Positions 35,558 to 47,424 of a stretch of 64,000 bases of DNA are shown piece after piece. Source of the stretch: Taiwanofungus camphoratus (lineage: Eukaryota; Basidiomycota; Agaricomycetes; Polyporales; Taiwanofungaceae); contig CP021227.1 in the NCBI GenBank assembly GCA_003999685.1, positions 62,001 through 126,000 of the forward strand, read 5' to 3'. Within the stretch, counting starts at the first letter, position 1. Each line of letters begins with the position of its first letter. A program made the position numbers and the translations under genes. The notes below the pieces were generated by a model. The model saw only the letters and a list, made by a program, of their open reading frames with translations. It searched no databases and was not told the origin of the DNA.

Positions 35558-37735
35558 CACCCCCCTGATCTGACATGTCACAATAATTGAAAATCAATTA
35601 CAAACGGCGTAAGTCCATAGTATTTATTAGTTCCAGTCCCCCCCTTCCTTCTCAATCACACTAATCCTTTCCAGCAACTCATCAACCTCTGCCTCAAACC
35701 GTCTGACTGACCCAGATGCTTGTGCACGATGGAAGGCCACAGGTGGGACTTGGATTACATCAGTAGATGACCGACGCTGACTGTCAAGCTGAATGGCTGC
35801 CAAAACACGTGCAAATTGAATAGGGGTGCCCATGTGTGATGAGGTGGAGTAAAGGTCGTTCGGCATGGTCTGAAGTTCAATGTCTTGGACAGAGGATGAG
35901 TTGGTAGAAGAGATTTTATAGGTGGTCCAGATGCAGAAGACCAGAAAGGCAATAAAGCCTATTGAGACCAGTGCAATGATGATGATGCTGCTGGTTGGTA
36001 ACATAATGGTTGTTTGAGAAGAGATGCAAGACTGTGACGTGTCAAGACAGCCCTGTTTGGTAACTGCCGAGGCGGACTTTGAAGGTCACGTGACTCTCAA
36101 CTATGCAGATTCTGTTGCGGCATCATCTGACTCAACTACTCCATGCACCCCCATCATCTGCCTGCACCACACAAGTTGAGGTATTGTGAGTGCTTTGGTC
36201 AACACATCAGCAACCATAAGCTTGGTGGGCATGTACTCAGTAGTAATAATGCCAGTTTCTACAGTGTCCCTGAGCCAATAGAATCGAAGATCCAAGTGCT
36301 TCATTCGTCCATGATGTTCTGGATTCTTGGTCACACTCAGAGATGACTGATTATCAATATAGAGGGTGGAGGGCATGTCTATGGTGTAGCCAAACTCAGT
36401 AAGGATATTGCGCATCCACAGAATCTCCTTGCCAGCCTCAACAGCTGCAATGTACTCTGCTTCAGTGGTGGAGAGTGTGACAATGCCCTGCAATTTACTG
36501 CTCCAGCTGATAGCCCCAGTCCCAACCTTGACTACATATCCTCCAGTTGACCGACCAGTGTTTCTACAATCTGCATGAGCAGCATCTGAGTAAGTGACAA
36601 ACATCTTCTGTGCAGAGTCAGGTTTGTAAGTCAGCTTGAAATCTTTGCTGCCCTGCAAGTACCGAAACACGTGCTTTACAGCATTCCAATGAGCAGGTCC
36701 AGGATTGGAGTTGAAGCGTGCCAAGAAGGACACAGCAAACTGGATGTCAGGACGAGTGGTGATGGCCAAGTACATGAGTGCACCAACAGCACTGAGATAA
36801 GGAACATTGTGCATAAACTCAATGTCCTCTTGAGACTGGGCACCCATCTCCTTTGTGAGTACAAGACCAGGTGTCATGGGAGTCTTGACTGGCTTGCAGT
36901 CTGACAGATTGAAGCGCTCTAGCATGTCTATAATGTACTGATGCTGACACAGTGACAATGAGCGCTCTGAGCGATCCCTGGTGATCTCTATACCCAATAG
37001 AAATGTAGTAGGCCCTAAATCCCGAAGTTTAAAGTGCTGGGACAACTGCTTGACCACATTGTCAGCTGCAGCAACAGACTTGGTGGCAATGGTCATGTCA
37101 TCCACAAAGACTGGCACAATGATGCGCACATCATCCTTGACATACAGATAGACACTTCTGTCAGAGTAGAGACATTTGAAGCTCATGCTTTCAAGAGTAG
37201 CACGGAGTTTCTTATTCCACTGACGAGGGGCTTGCTTCAGTCCATAGATGGGTCTTCTGAGACGACAGACATGACTAGATCCTCCTTCATGAAAGCCCTC
37301 TGGTTGCTTCATATAGATCTCCTCATCAAGGTCTCCATTTAGAAAGGCAGAGGAGATATCTACAGAGCGCAGTTCTAGGTCTTCAATGGCAGCAAGAGCA
37401 AGAATAAGTCGCAGGGATGCAAGCCTGAATGTGGGTGCAAAGACCTCAGTGTAATCAAATCCAGGTCTCTGACTATATCCCTTTGCAACCACTCTGCCCT
37501 TGTAGCGCTCAATAGAGCCATCTGCATTGCGCTTGATTTTGAAAACCCAGCCAGAACCAATGACCTTCTTTCCAGGAGGAAGCTCTACAATGTCCCAAGT
37601 GTGATTGCCCACCAATGCCATGATCTCCTGATTTGCAGCATCATACCAGTGTTTGGCATCAGGACCACTCATTGCCTGTTTAAATGTATGAGGGACTCTA
37701 TTGTTCTGTGGTGGAGCCCTTTGTTCTCACCAGCA
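35558..37735 (-). mobile_element. Ty1/Copia element 3, 3' half
   Basis: The minus strand carries reverse transcriptase and RNase H (36101-37672: VELPPGKKVIGSGWVFKI, DYTEVFAPTFR, VFVDDMTIA, ending with ADVLTKAL), then a small ORF (35627-36004), the polypurine tract and the 3' LTR at 35144-35557. The RT part is long and open, so it is younger than Copia element 1. The 5' half is absent here. Confidence 0.9.
35627..36004 (-). CDS. Small membrane-segment ORF between Copia RNase H and 3' LTR
   Basis: A 125-residue frame with a strongly hydrophobic N-terminal stretch (about residues 5-27, IIIIALVSIGFIAFLVFCIW) followed by a hydrophilic Ser/Gln-rich and then acidic tail. It would be a single-pass membrane protein. 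It lies within the Copia element in the same sense, after RNase H and before the polypurine tract. No known family recognised. It could be an element accessory gene or a captured piece. Confidence 0.5.
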   Translation of the reverse strand: MLPTSSIIIIALVSIGFIAFLVFCIWTTYKISSTNSSSVQDIELQTMPNDLYSTSSHMGTPIQFARVLAAIQLDSQRRSSTDVIQVPPVAFHRAQASGSVRRFEAEVDELLERISVIEKEGGDWN

Positions 37736-37920
37736 TAAATAGTGTCCTGTAGTCCGGAGTAGCCCCCATCTCTGTGGCTTACTTCGGACTCCAGGTATGT
37801 AGTAGAGTACATCATTTGAATTCATCTCTGTGGCTTACTTCGGACTCCAGCACTTAGTTGCTGTTCCCTGCATCCCATTTTGATAGTCACCATGAATATT
37901 GACACAAAGATTGGAGTTCC
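37736..37920 (+). repeat. Partial Copia LTR (family C)
   Basis: A TATA-like CATAAATA at 37734-37741 is followed 33 nt after its start by a 28-bp direct repeat (37767-37794 and 37823-37850) bracketing an intron-like segment (37795-37850). The sequence differs from the family A LTR but the layout is the same. U3 is missing on the left and the right end is uncertain. Confidence 0.55.
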
Positions 37921-38723
37921 GATTCAATGAGCTGTTGATGAGAAGCCTCAAGCCTTGCATATTTAAAGGCTGTTCAATGTAGGTGCATTTTGTTCCCTAT
38001 TGCAAAAAAGCTCAAGAACTGACTGCATATTGTTATATAGAGAAACAGGTGAAGGCAGGACAAGTTGCCTGTTGTGTCAGGGTCAAACTATCTGGAAGGT
38101 TGACATCTTTTTTGTTTTCAAAAATGAAGTTAAGTATATTGGGACATAGGGGAAGATGCAAACAACAACAAATGTGTACACTTATTGAAATTGTATCACA
38201 TCTGGTCATGGTCTGAATGAAACAGTATTTCTGAAACTCAGATAATTTTGTAAGATAGTATCAGATGAATCTTAAAATAAGTGTATTGACACTCAGGAAA
38301 TGGCCAGAAAGCCAGCATCATCAAAGTATCCAAGGTTGGGCCTCTCATTAAAATGGCCTTGTGATGGCAGTGTAAAGCAGATCATTTACTGATTCATTGA
38401 AAAAAATGTAAGCTTCACTGAGATCTGTCACTACAACAATCAGATGGACCAGAGTATATTTCTGTACAGAAAAAAATGAAACTCAGGAGATTATAAAAAA
38501 AGAAAGATCCGCATCTGTGTAAATACATTTGAGATCATATGATTTGTTCTGCTATACTATTGTAGATATGAGTGATGTTATGTGAGATAGGCTGTGAGTG
38601 TCTGGTAAATCCAGACAAAAAGATTGACTGATATAAAGGACTTTCATGGTTGAGGGTCATTATATAAGTGTAGTTAACAGATACAAAATCTAACTACATG
38701 TACATTTCTGTTTTTATGACACC
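37921..38723. other. Stretch without a recognisable gene
   Basis: AT-rich plus-strand sequence between the LTR C remnant and the Copia gag region. It may be the Copia leader and gag start, but no motif can be read before about 38760. Confidence 0.4.
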
Positions 38724-39807
38724 ATGTCTACAGTGACCAAGCCTTATCCACAACTACCACTGTTAACTGTGAATTCTGTGGTATCAAAGGTCATACCAGG
38801 GACAAGTGCTTTGCTTATCAGAAGGCACAAAAAGAGACAAAGGACAGGGTACAGGCACGCAAAGGCCATGGAAAGCGCTATCAGGCCAACCAGGCTCAGG
38901 ACAGTACCAAGACCACAGACACTGCTGCAGTTGTTACTGAAACTGCTGGAAATGCAAGTCTCAATTCTGATCCCAATCCACCACTTCAGCTTGATGCTAA
39001 CTTCAACTGGAATGCAGACACAGGTGCCACTTCTCATATGACACCCCATCGCCATTGGCTGCGCAATTATAAGCCTCTGCAAATTCCTATAAAGTTGGCA
39101 GACAACACCATTGTCTACTCAGCTGGAGTTGGATCTGTGGTATTTAAACCAGTCATAAAGGGCAGAGAGGTTAGAGCTGTAGAATTCCAAAGAGTGTTGC
39201 ATGTTCCCAGACTGAGAAACAACCTGCTCTCATGTCTGTATTTAACTAGAAAGAAGGGCTTTCAAATCCATATCTATTCTGATTCAATGCACTTCATTTA
39301 TGGTGGCAAAAGCATATTCATTGCATCCATTGATGATAACAATGCTGCCTATCTGGATGGAGTCACAGAAGCCTCTCTTGAACATGCTCAACTGTCTGCC
39401 ACTCTTTCTTTAGATCTAAATCTCTGGCATCGTCGTCTTTCACACCACAGTTATGCTGATGTCCAGAAAATGATCAAGGAAGATCTGGTCACTGGTCTTG
39501 TCCTGGAGTCCAAGCAGCAGCCAGATCCTATCTGTGAGCCATGCCTTGCTGGAAAAATGCATGCCAATTCATTCCCATCTTCCCTACAACGTGCTACTCA
39601 GCCCTTGGAGCTTATTCACTCTGATATTCATGGTCCTTTACCTGTGCGCACACACTCTGGTTATCGCTACTGGATCACCTTTATAGATGATTACACCAGA
39701 TTCAGAGTTGTGTTGCTGCTCAAGGAAAAGAGTGAAGCCTTTGATGCATTCAAGAGGTTCAAGGCTTATGCTGAAAATCATCTGAATGTCAAAATCAAGG
39801 CACTTCA
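38724..39807 (+). mobile_element. Copia gag-protease-integrase fragment (host copy, 5' part)
   Basis: Plus strand: zinc knuckle CEFCGIKGHTRDKC, protease WNADTGATSHMTPHR, the GAG-pre-integrase block LWHRRLSHHSYADV, and the start of the integrase core (GYRYWITFIDDYTRFRVV). The fragment stops at 39807, where a family A LTR starts after CTTCA. Broken. Confidence 0.88.
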
Positions 39808-40219
39808 TGTTGAAGTCTGACTTACATGTCAAAATATCGGACTAATGCACTGCATTGTAATGCTGTGCTTAGTTACCTTAGAGACCACCACTACACAGAA
39901 TTACTATGGACACTGCCTCATCTTAGTTACAATCACTGTACAGCCTTGTTGATATCAATCTGCACAGCCATGCAGTGCACACAGCCTTAGTATCCTAGTT
40001 ACTGTAGCACTGCATAGCCTTACTGTAGATGCATATAAACCCTAGAGTCCCAGTCCTGGATCCCCAGTGACTTACATTAGACTCTAGGTATGTCTTGTAT
40101 ATTTTTTTGTTTATATATCAGTGACTTACATTGGACTCTAGCTCTTCTGTCCCAGCAAGTCATCTCTGCTTGCATATATCTTGGAGTGTAATTCCTTGTG
40201 ATATTGTCTGAATTAAACA
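39808..40219 (+). repeat. Copia family A LTR between Copia and Gypsy sequence
   Basis: 412 bp, TGTTGAAGTC to AATTAAACA, close to 29925-30336. The left side is Copia integrase ending CTTCA and the right side is G1 gag starting CCTCA. It therefore joins two unrelated targets, as expected for a product of LTR-LTR recombination. Confidence 0.9.
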
Positions 40220-41880
40220 CCTCAATCAGGTGGTCCTTTTCTATTAGGCAGTCCTCTCCAACTGAGAGGTCCTTCTTCACCAGGTGGTCCTCCTCCACTG
40301 GATGGTCCTTTCCCATCAGGTGGTCCTTTTGAGGGCCCTTCACCTCCACTATAAGGTGGCCCTTCCTCACCAGGGGGTCCTTCCTCAGGTGGAGGCTCTG
40401 ATTCTCCTATTCCTGATTAGAAAGAGCCTATGCCATGAGGTGTTTCTGGGATGAAAGAGGATGTTTTTCCAGTTCCTTCAGTTTTCATTTGTTGTTCTGT
40501 CTGTTCAATTTTGAGGTCAGTCAGCTTTGAGCTGGAGCTTTTGTCAGAGGGTGGCTCAGTTTTGTCAAAGGTTGTAAAGCAGGCCTGGATGAGGGCACAA
40601 TTGGTTGGGGTATAAGGCTTGAGATCACTTTCTTTGTAGAGCACAGAGTCATAGCGGTGAGGGCACAGCTACATCAAGCAGACCCTCCTGTTAGAATTCT
40701 TCATGTAATGTCAGTGTACATCTCAATTGTTCTCCACTTGATATCGATGAACCTTTCCAGTGCATGTCAGAGTTGACCTCCTCATTTTGGAGGATGGATC
40801 CAGCTTGCCAACAGCAGTAGAAATCTTGGGTGCTCAGCAGCCTTTGATAGAGGTTTACAATTATGGGCATGGCTAACTGGAATGAGAAATGCAGGTTTGA
40901 GAGTATCTTCTGTGCTGTGAGGATGTGGTGGTCGAGAACTTTATTGAAATCTTCAGAGGGAGTGAGAGGTAGAGGTTGGCTTCCTTCTCTACTTGTCAGC
41001 CTATCATGATTTTCTAACACAGCTTGCCAAGCATTGCTTGCCCTGGAGATGCAGGAGTGGGTGTACTGAATTAGCTCCCTTTGTTCAGCTTGAAAGAAGC
41101 TGGTGAAGTCATTGGCATGGAGAATGGCTCTGAGGTTGCATTTGACCCAATCCAGAACTTCTTCTAGTGTAGAGAGAGTAGGGTCAAATGCTGTGTGATC
41201 CAGCTCTTCCTCTTGTTCGTAGTTGATATCAAAGGGTTGTTGACAATCTGTGGTGGTCAGTACTAGTTCTATGAGTATGCTGACTTTGCCTTTTTCAAGA
41301 CCAGTATGGATCTTTAGGCACTGTCTTCTTGTTGCTTCTGAATCTGGACAGATTCTGGTTTGTGGAGTTGTATCCTAGTGTTACTGGGGGGTTTGCTCTG
41401 ATAATGCTGCAGAAGCTTAGCACGGTGTGCAGCAAAGGAACAAGGAGAAATGATGGTGATGACAAGTCATGATCCTCAGTAGTCTTCAACTACAAACTCT
41501 ATGTAGTTGCAATAGTCTTTATGGGCTTCTTGCAAGTGCAAGAAAACACATAAAGAAAAGCATGTATTGGTACTAAGTGCATAGTACACTTTGAAATGGA
41601 TGAACAAAGAGGATACAACTGAGGAAACCCCCAGTGAAAGGTTCTCCTTTATACTGCTACCACTGACCCCTGAGTATAGCTAAGTGGTCCCTCAGAAACA
41701 GCGTAAGATGAGCAGAGTCAGTGGCCTGAAGTATGTAACTACAGTGATGTAAGTGGGGACAGTTGGCCTGTCGGTCAGTCTGGGTGAGTAATATATAAAA
41801 AGGATGCCACACATCCATGGTGTGATGAACAAAGTGAAAAAAAAAAAAGATTAAGTCCCTAGTCCTATCTGTCAGTAACA
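40220..41880 (-). mobile_element. G1 Gypsy fragment with 5' LTR
   Basis: In minus orientation, the 5' LTR is at 41379-41880 (502 bp, TGTTACTGGG to GTCAGTAACA). Leader and gag follow down to the Gly-Pro tract at 40220, where a Copia LTR cuts it off. It belongs to the same subfamily as the old copy: RNA-start motif AGTTGTATCCT (minus, 41610-41620) and primer site AGGATACAACT (minus, 41366-41376). Broken. Confidence 0.87.
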
Positions 41881-42190
41881 ATAGGCTTCCAAGACATTTC
41901 TAATGTATTCTTCGCATTTTAAACCCTTCTAACACTCTACAAAGTCCTGCAAAGTCACACAAAGTGCTACAAAGCTTTGAACACTAGCTACGAAGTTTCT
42001 AACTCCTGCTAAGTCCACTATCAGACACTGCCAGCCCTCCTACATTGTTCTATTGGGTCCAGATCCCAGCTCCTACATCATCTATTCTGGACCTAGCTAG
42101 GAAAGCTTGGCTAAGTCCCTCCAATCTCTTGTGACTGTGGACACCTCCAATAGTCTTTGAAATGGTCTGAAGTTCTGAAGGCTGGACTTA
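41881..42190. other. Stretch without a gene
   Basis: Nothing recognisable. It has repeated ACAAAG-like words (CTACAAAGTCC, CACACAAAGTGC, CTACAAAGC) of the kind also seen, reversed, in 51840-53160. Confidence 0.4.
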
Positions 42191-42599
42191 GGGCTACAGA
42201 TTTCATTTATTTTCTTTTTTGGTAATATTCTTATGTCATATCATATATATATGTGCAAGCATTAATGAGCTGATATAATATTGCCTTACTTGGACATTTG
42301 TGGCTGAGCCAGAGTGGCTTGAATGTTGTTGATCTGTATTTACACAAGTTGTGTTGTTTCAGCCACAGCATGTTATTACTTATCAAGTTGTTATCCATTA
42401 GAAGCAATATATGATGATAAGAAATTAAGTTGTTACTTTTGTATTGAAAATGCCAACCTTAACCCTAAAATGATCAGTTCTCACACATACAAAACTGTAT
42501 TGAAAATATGTTCCCAACTGCAGATGTTAAGCGTTACATGTTCTCTCAAGAGCCCACCTCTATATAGTAATGATTTCTTCATATCTCAGAAATCATAAC
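42191..42599 (+). repeat. Dispersed repeat, copy 2 (KDZ-linked)
   Basis: Matches 28972-29385 along its length and stops exactly where the readable KDZ transposase part would begin, so it is probably a second, 3'-cut copy of that transposon. Confidence 0.7.
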
Positions 42600-42674
42600 A
42601 AACACTTGTTCAACTGTTACACATGATGGTCACACTGTGATAATAGTAGTTGAAAATGAGATGGGCATATTTTA

Positions 42675-42961
42675 TGTTACTGAGGGGTTCACCCTGGTAA
42701 TGCTGCAGAAGCTTAAAGTGGTGTGCAGCGAAGGGTCGAGGAGGAATGGCAGTGATGATGAGTCATGATCCTCAGCAGTCTTCAACTACAAGCTCTATGT
42801 AGTCACAATAGTCTTTACGGGCTCCTTGTGGGTGCAAGAAGATGTTAAAGAAAAGTGTATATTGATACTAATACGTAGTACACTTCGGAAAGGATGAACA
42901 AAGAGAATACAACTAAGAAAACCTCCAGTGGAGGGTCCTCTCTTTATACAGCTACCACCGA
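42675..42961 (-). repeat. G1 LTR fragment
   Basis: Starts TGTTACTGAGG and matches the first 287 bp of the reversed G1 LTR. It is cut at 42961 by an R2 LTR that starts TGATAGGTCC. The remainder is not found nearby. Confidence 0.8.
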
Positions 42962-43660
42962 TGATAGGTCCGGTACAACTCCATACCTCAAATTTGTGTA
43001 TTTTCAGTCTCCTGCCCCTTTCTCGAAATGTACTGCTGAGTTTTGGAAGTCTGAATGTTGTAACAAGGACAGAGAGCTCTATTCAATCACTAGGGAGTGC
43101 CCTAACTTGGCAGGCAGGTGCGCTGTATGTGTCTACTCATGCCTTGGCAATCCGGCCTTCCTATCTGAGAAGAACAATGGGATTTCTGATAATAGAAGGT
43201 CTGCCTGACACTCTGGAAGTCCTGTTGAAGAGAAGTGGTCCCTCACGCTCTAGAATGCACGCATGCAGCCTCCCCTAGCATCCTCCTGGCCTCTGACAAC
43301 TCTGGGCCTTTGGTTGAGATCAATCGAGAAAAGCCACTTCGGTTTTTGATTTTTGGTCCTCGATTCTGGTTCTCAGTCCCTTAGTCCAGAGTCCTGGCCT
43401 CTTGTTCATGATGTCCATATGATCCCTTGATATTGCCTAGACTCCCTACGCATCGGCTTGATGGTTCAGCACTCTTAGATCCCTGTTCCCCCTAAGGCCT
43501 GGTTAGATAGCCCATCTTCTATATGATGGTCTCTAGATAAACATCCCTCACCTTGTGCTGTTCCTCTGTAACCTTTCTACTGCATTCAGTGTCTCTGTTT
43601 CATGTTCTACTTCAGTTTAGTTCTCCATATGGTACGCTGATCGGATCCTAGATTTTACAA
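42962..43660 (+). repeat. R2 LTR fragment
   Basis: Reverse complement of the 18556-20059 repeat from its TATCA end inward, cut at about 43660 by a 5'-truncated Tc1 copy. No coding. Confidence 0.8.
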
Positions 43661-43661
43661 T

Positions 43662-44567
43662 TATCAAAGCGTCATCAGAAGAAGAGGTTGAACTTTGCTG
43701 TGAGTCATCAGCACTGGACTGTGGATGATTGGAAGAAGGTTATATGGTCTGATGAGACCAAAATCAATTGTCTGGAGTCAGATGGAAGGAAATGGGCATG
43801 GAAAAAGTCAGAAGAGGGTCTTAGTGCCAGACTGGTGGAGGGAACAGTCAAGTTTAGTGGAGGGAGTGTCATGGCATGGGGCTGTATGACTTGGGAAGGA
43901 GTTGGATTGGCATGCAAGATTGATGAGAGGATGGATGCAGACCTTTATGTCAGCATCTTGAAGGATGAACTTCAAGGATCACTTGATTACTATGGTCTAA
44001 CCCCTCAAGATGTCATCTTTCAGCAAGACAACAACCCCAAGCACACTAGCAAAAAGGCTAAAAGGTGGTTTCAGGACCATGATTTTAATGTCATGATATG
44101 GCCAGCTCAGTCTCCTGACCTCAATCCTATTGAGCACCTTTGGCAACACTTGAAAACAAGGCTTGCAGGGTATAAAAAGCCTTCAAGTGGAATTTTAGAG
44201 CTTTGAGAGTGTGTGGAGAAGGAATGGGATACAATTGATGCTTCTATGTGTCAAAATTTGATAGAAAGTATGTCTAGAAGGATAGAGGCTGTGATAAAGG
44301 CAAAAGAAGGATATACTAAGTACTAATCATTTGTATTTTCTATTTCATATTATGCTAGTAACAAAACTGTTGCAATGAACTTTCTGAAAGAATGATAGAT
44401 AACTTCCCATATACTTGTCCATTTTTTATGATAGATGTCACGTTGGAAAGCCATGATGTAGGGCTTTCTAACAGTCCAACATTTGAAGCTATCGCTTATC
44501 TGGTGACTGAGATATAGACCAAACAGTCAGAAAGTGACAAACATTGCAACAGTTTTGTGAGTCACTG
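43662..44567 (+). mobile_element. Tc1/mariner transposon, copy B, 5' truncated
   Basis: Carries the transposase C-terminal half, the 3' region and a complete right terminal repeat ending GTGAGTCACTG at 44567, followed by TA. The left part of the element is missing and the join is to R2 sequence (GATTTTACAATT then ATCAAAGCG), with no TA or repeat at the join. Confidence 0.9.
43688..44206 (+). pseudogene. Tc1 transposase fragment, copy B
   Basis: The 3' part of the same transposase, with WSDETKI, FQQDNNPKHTS and NPIEHLW all present. The DNA-binding domain is lost. It ends at the same TGA as copies A and C (44204-44206), after which the frame is again open for 39 codons to TAA at 44324-44326. 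It cannot make an active enzyme. Confidence 0.9.
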
Positions 44568-45060
44568 TATCTACATTCCTGTTTCTTGGGACTTCATGTA
44601 TATCTGAACATGGCTGTAATTTATCAAAGCTTTACCCAACAGTGAGGCCTTTATTTAGACATCAGACTTCACCTGGCTGCTGCAAGGGCTAGGGGGCATC
44701 CCTGGAAATGAGGAATGGCTGGCTGACCCGTTGCAATGGAATGGGTCCATCACTAGCCGACCCGTTGATAAGTCTGGTACTCCTCTGCACCCCAAAAGCA
44801 CCCATTTTCGGTTTTCTATGCGCCTCTAGACTACTCTACAGATCATCAGGACAAAGACCCACCATCCGTGCATCATAACGCCACTCAAGAAATTCAGTCA
44901 ATGTGCCAAAACATCATTATTTAGACTTCAGATATCGGAAGTTCTATAGCACACCTCAGAAGTCTTTATCCCACAGAGCAGTTCTGAATACTCTGTAATG
45001 CACTCGTTCAGCTCGTTCTCACATCCCTTGTATGTCCCCAAGTGCCTCTTATTGGCCTAG
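44568..45060 (+). pseudogene. Possible LINE RNase H relic and spacer
   Basis: Around 44680-44740 one plus frame reads LGGIPGNEEWLADP, close to the GHxGIxGNExAD box of the RNase H domain in Tad/Deceiver-type LINEs. Nothing else of a LINE can be read. Weak call. Confidence 0.3.
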
Positions 45061-46308
45061 GAAAACTGAGCAAAAGTCATTCGGTCTTCAGTTTTTGGTC
45101 CTCGATCCCCAGTCCTTCAGTTTTTGGTCCTCGATCCTCGATTCTTCAGTTTTTGATCTTCGGTCCTTGGTTCTGGTTCTCGGTCTCTTGGTCCAAAGTC
45201 CCGGCCTCTTGTTCATGACATCCATATGATCCCTTGGTATTGCCTAGACCCTCTATGTATTGGCTTGACAGTTCAGCACTCTTAGGTCCCTGTTCCCCTC
45301 AGGCCTGGTTAGATAGCCCATCTTTCATGTGATGATCTTTAGATAAGCATCTCTCACCTTGTGCCATTCCCCCGTAACCTTTCTACCACATTCAGTGTCC
45401 CTGTTTCATGTCCTACTTCAGTTTAGTTCCCTATATGATACGCTGATCAGATCCTAGATTTTACAATTTTTGGTTTGTTTTTGGTTTCTTTGGTTTTATT
45501 TTGCATAAGATACTTTGACACCACAGACCCCTTATATAGTCTCCTGTACCTACCAGACGGCAGAAAAGATACACACTCCCATTTTGTCTCAAAGAATCTA
45601 CAGACTTGTCTCCAGAGTTCAGATTTGGGCTTCCCCTGCTCTAAGGCTTCTCAACAGTCTGACAAGGTTCCCCTCATCATATCTATGCATTTTTATCAGC
45701 CAGCAGTCATACTACATTGTATATTGCAGCAGTTCTACATCCCCTACATCCTACGTTCCTGAAGTTAAAGTAACTTCAGTCTGAGTAACCAGCCCCCCTC
45801 CTCCCCCTCATCCGGCATGCCTTCACCCTTGTTATACCCCATAGGCACGCATTGCATATAGTTCAGTCCATCAGCCATTGCCTACACCAGTTCTATGGCC
45901 CATTCCTATGCCAGTATCCCTCAACAGCATCCTCCCTCCCAATTACATCAGTTCTCAGTTTATCCTTCAGTTTTCAGTTTACCATCGGTTCACCTTCAGT
46001 GTTTTTTGACTTCTTTGCACCTGGCTGGCATCCTACCAGCCCACTGCCATTGGATTAGAAGACCACATTCCTACCTCCCTGAGACTATCTGCACCTCAGC
46101 ATAAGATCCTGTCGTGCAGGACTTATTGGCCCTTACTCCTCTGCACACACTAGACCTCTAGAACCTTTCTCTGTCATGTCCATTTGCTTACCCTTTCCTC
46201 TGGTATCTCTCACAGATACCACACCACTCTAGCTCTTCCTTCACATTGGATGCATTGAACCTACTCTCTAGGTTCATTCCTCTGTTCAGGACTCTCTAGG
46301 TCATATCA
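45061..46308 (+). repeat. R2 LTR, 5' truncated
   Basis: Matches the R2 repeat in the plus LTR sense: TATATAG near 45534, pyrimidine-rich micro-repeats (TTCAGTTTTTGGTCCTCGAT) at the start, ending AGGTCATATCA. It is head-to-head with the copy starting at 46330. Confidence 0.78.
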
Positions 46309-46852
46309 GTGCAAGCCTCCATTGATCGTTGATATGACCTAGAGAGTCCTGAACAATGGTGATGAACCTAGGGAGTAGGTCCAACGCATCCTGGATGAGT
46401 AGAGAGAGCTAAAGTGGTGTGGTACCTAGGGGAGATACCAAAGGAAAAGGTGAGTGAGTGGACACGACAGAGAAACTACCTAGACCACAGTCAGGGGCCT
46501 AAAAGTCTAGTGTGTGCAGAGGAGTAAGGGGCCAATGAATTCTGCATGACAGGATCTTGTGCTGAGGTACAGACAGTCCCAGGGAGGTAGGAACATGGTC
46601 TTCTAATCTGATGGCAGCGGGCTGGTAGGATGCCGGCCAGGTGCAAAGGAGTCGAAGAAAACTGAAGGTGAACTGATGGTAAACCAAGGACTGAAGGATA
46701 AACCAAAAACTGATATAATCGGGGGAGGAGATACTGCTGAGAGCTGCTGGTGTAGGAATGGGATGTAGAGCTGGCATAGGCGATAACTGATAGACTGAAC
46801 TGTACGCAACACGTGCCTGTGGAGTATAACGAGGGTGGAGGCATGCTGGATG

Positions 46853-47424
46853 TGTTACGGGGGAGTCTACGCCCGTAGGTGACTACCGTGATGGGGAGTC
46901 GTTGAGTAGTCAGGCGCGAAGTGTAGACGGGGAGTCAGCCTGGCTGACGACAAGTACATGTCTAAGTCTTCAACCGCTAGCCCAACGGTCTCGAGAGAGT
47001 TGCAGACTAAGTCACAGCCTAAGTCCTAGTGTAGTCACAAGGACATAAATGATCTAAGGTGACCCGTTGAATAGATGAAAGTATAGAGGCCTAAGCCCAG
47101 TCGTAAAGTACAAATGGTAACAATGGCATCAAAGTACACGGTGTAACTAAGGAGGACAAGATTGGGGTGCTCCACAGTGAGCCAACCCCTTAAGTACTAT
47201 GGTGGGTTTAGAGCAAGCCAGCCCTCACTCCCACGGGTACCAGTACCTAAGTGTCCATAAGTCAGAGGCCCGAGTGGTCCCTTCTGAGGAACAGTCCATA
47301 ACTAAGCAGGTGACGGTCAGCCCGTCAGGAATAATGGTGATAATTGTAAGTGTACACGACCCGCTAGTCCAGTATAGTGAAGAGAAACGAAAATGTATGT
47401 TCACACTGTTACCACCTTGTAACA
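46853..47424. mobile_element. Solo LTR of another family (G3)
   Basis: 572 bp, TGTTACGGGG to CTTGTAACA, flanked by GGATG (46848-46852) and GAATG (47425-47429). It keeps many CpG sites, unlike the R2 LTR around it, so it is young. No similarity to the G1 LTR beyond the ends. Confidence 0.8.

Noticed and set aside
37905-37930. Copia primer site after the LTR C remnant (TTGGAGTTCCGATTC)
   Set aside because: The LTR end is not certain and the sequence does not match a tRNA end that I can name.
44680-44740. Intact LINE
   Set aside because: Only one RNase H-like box can be read. No reverse transcriptase or endonuclease and no A-rich tail are visible nearby.
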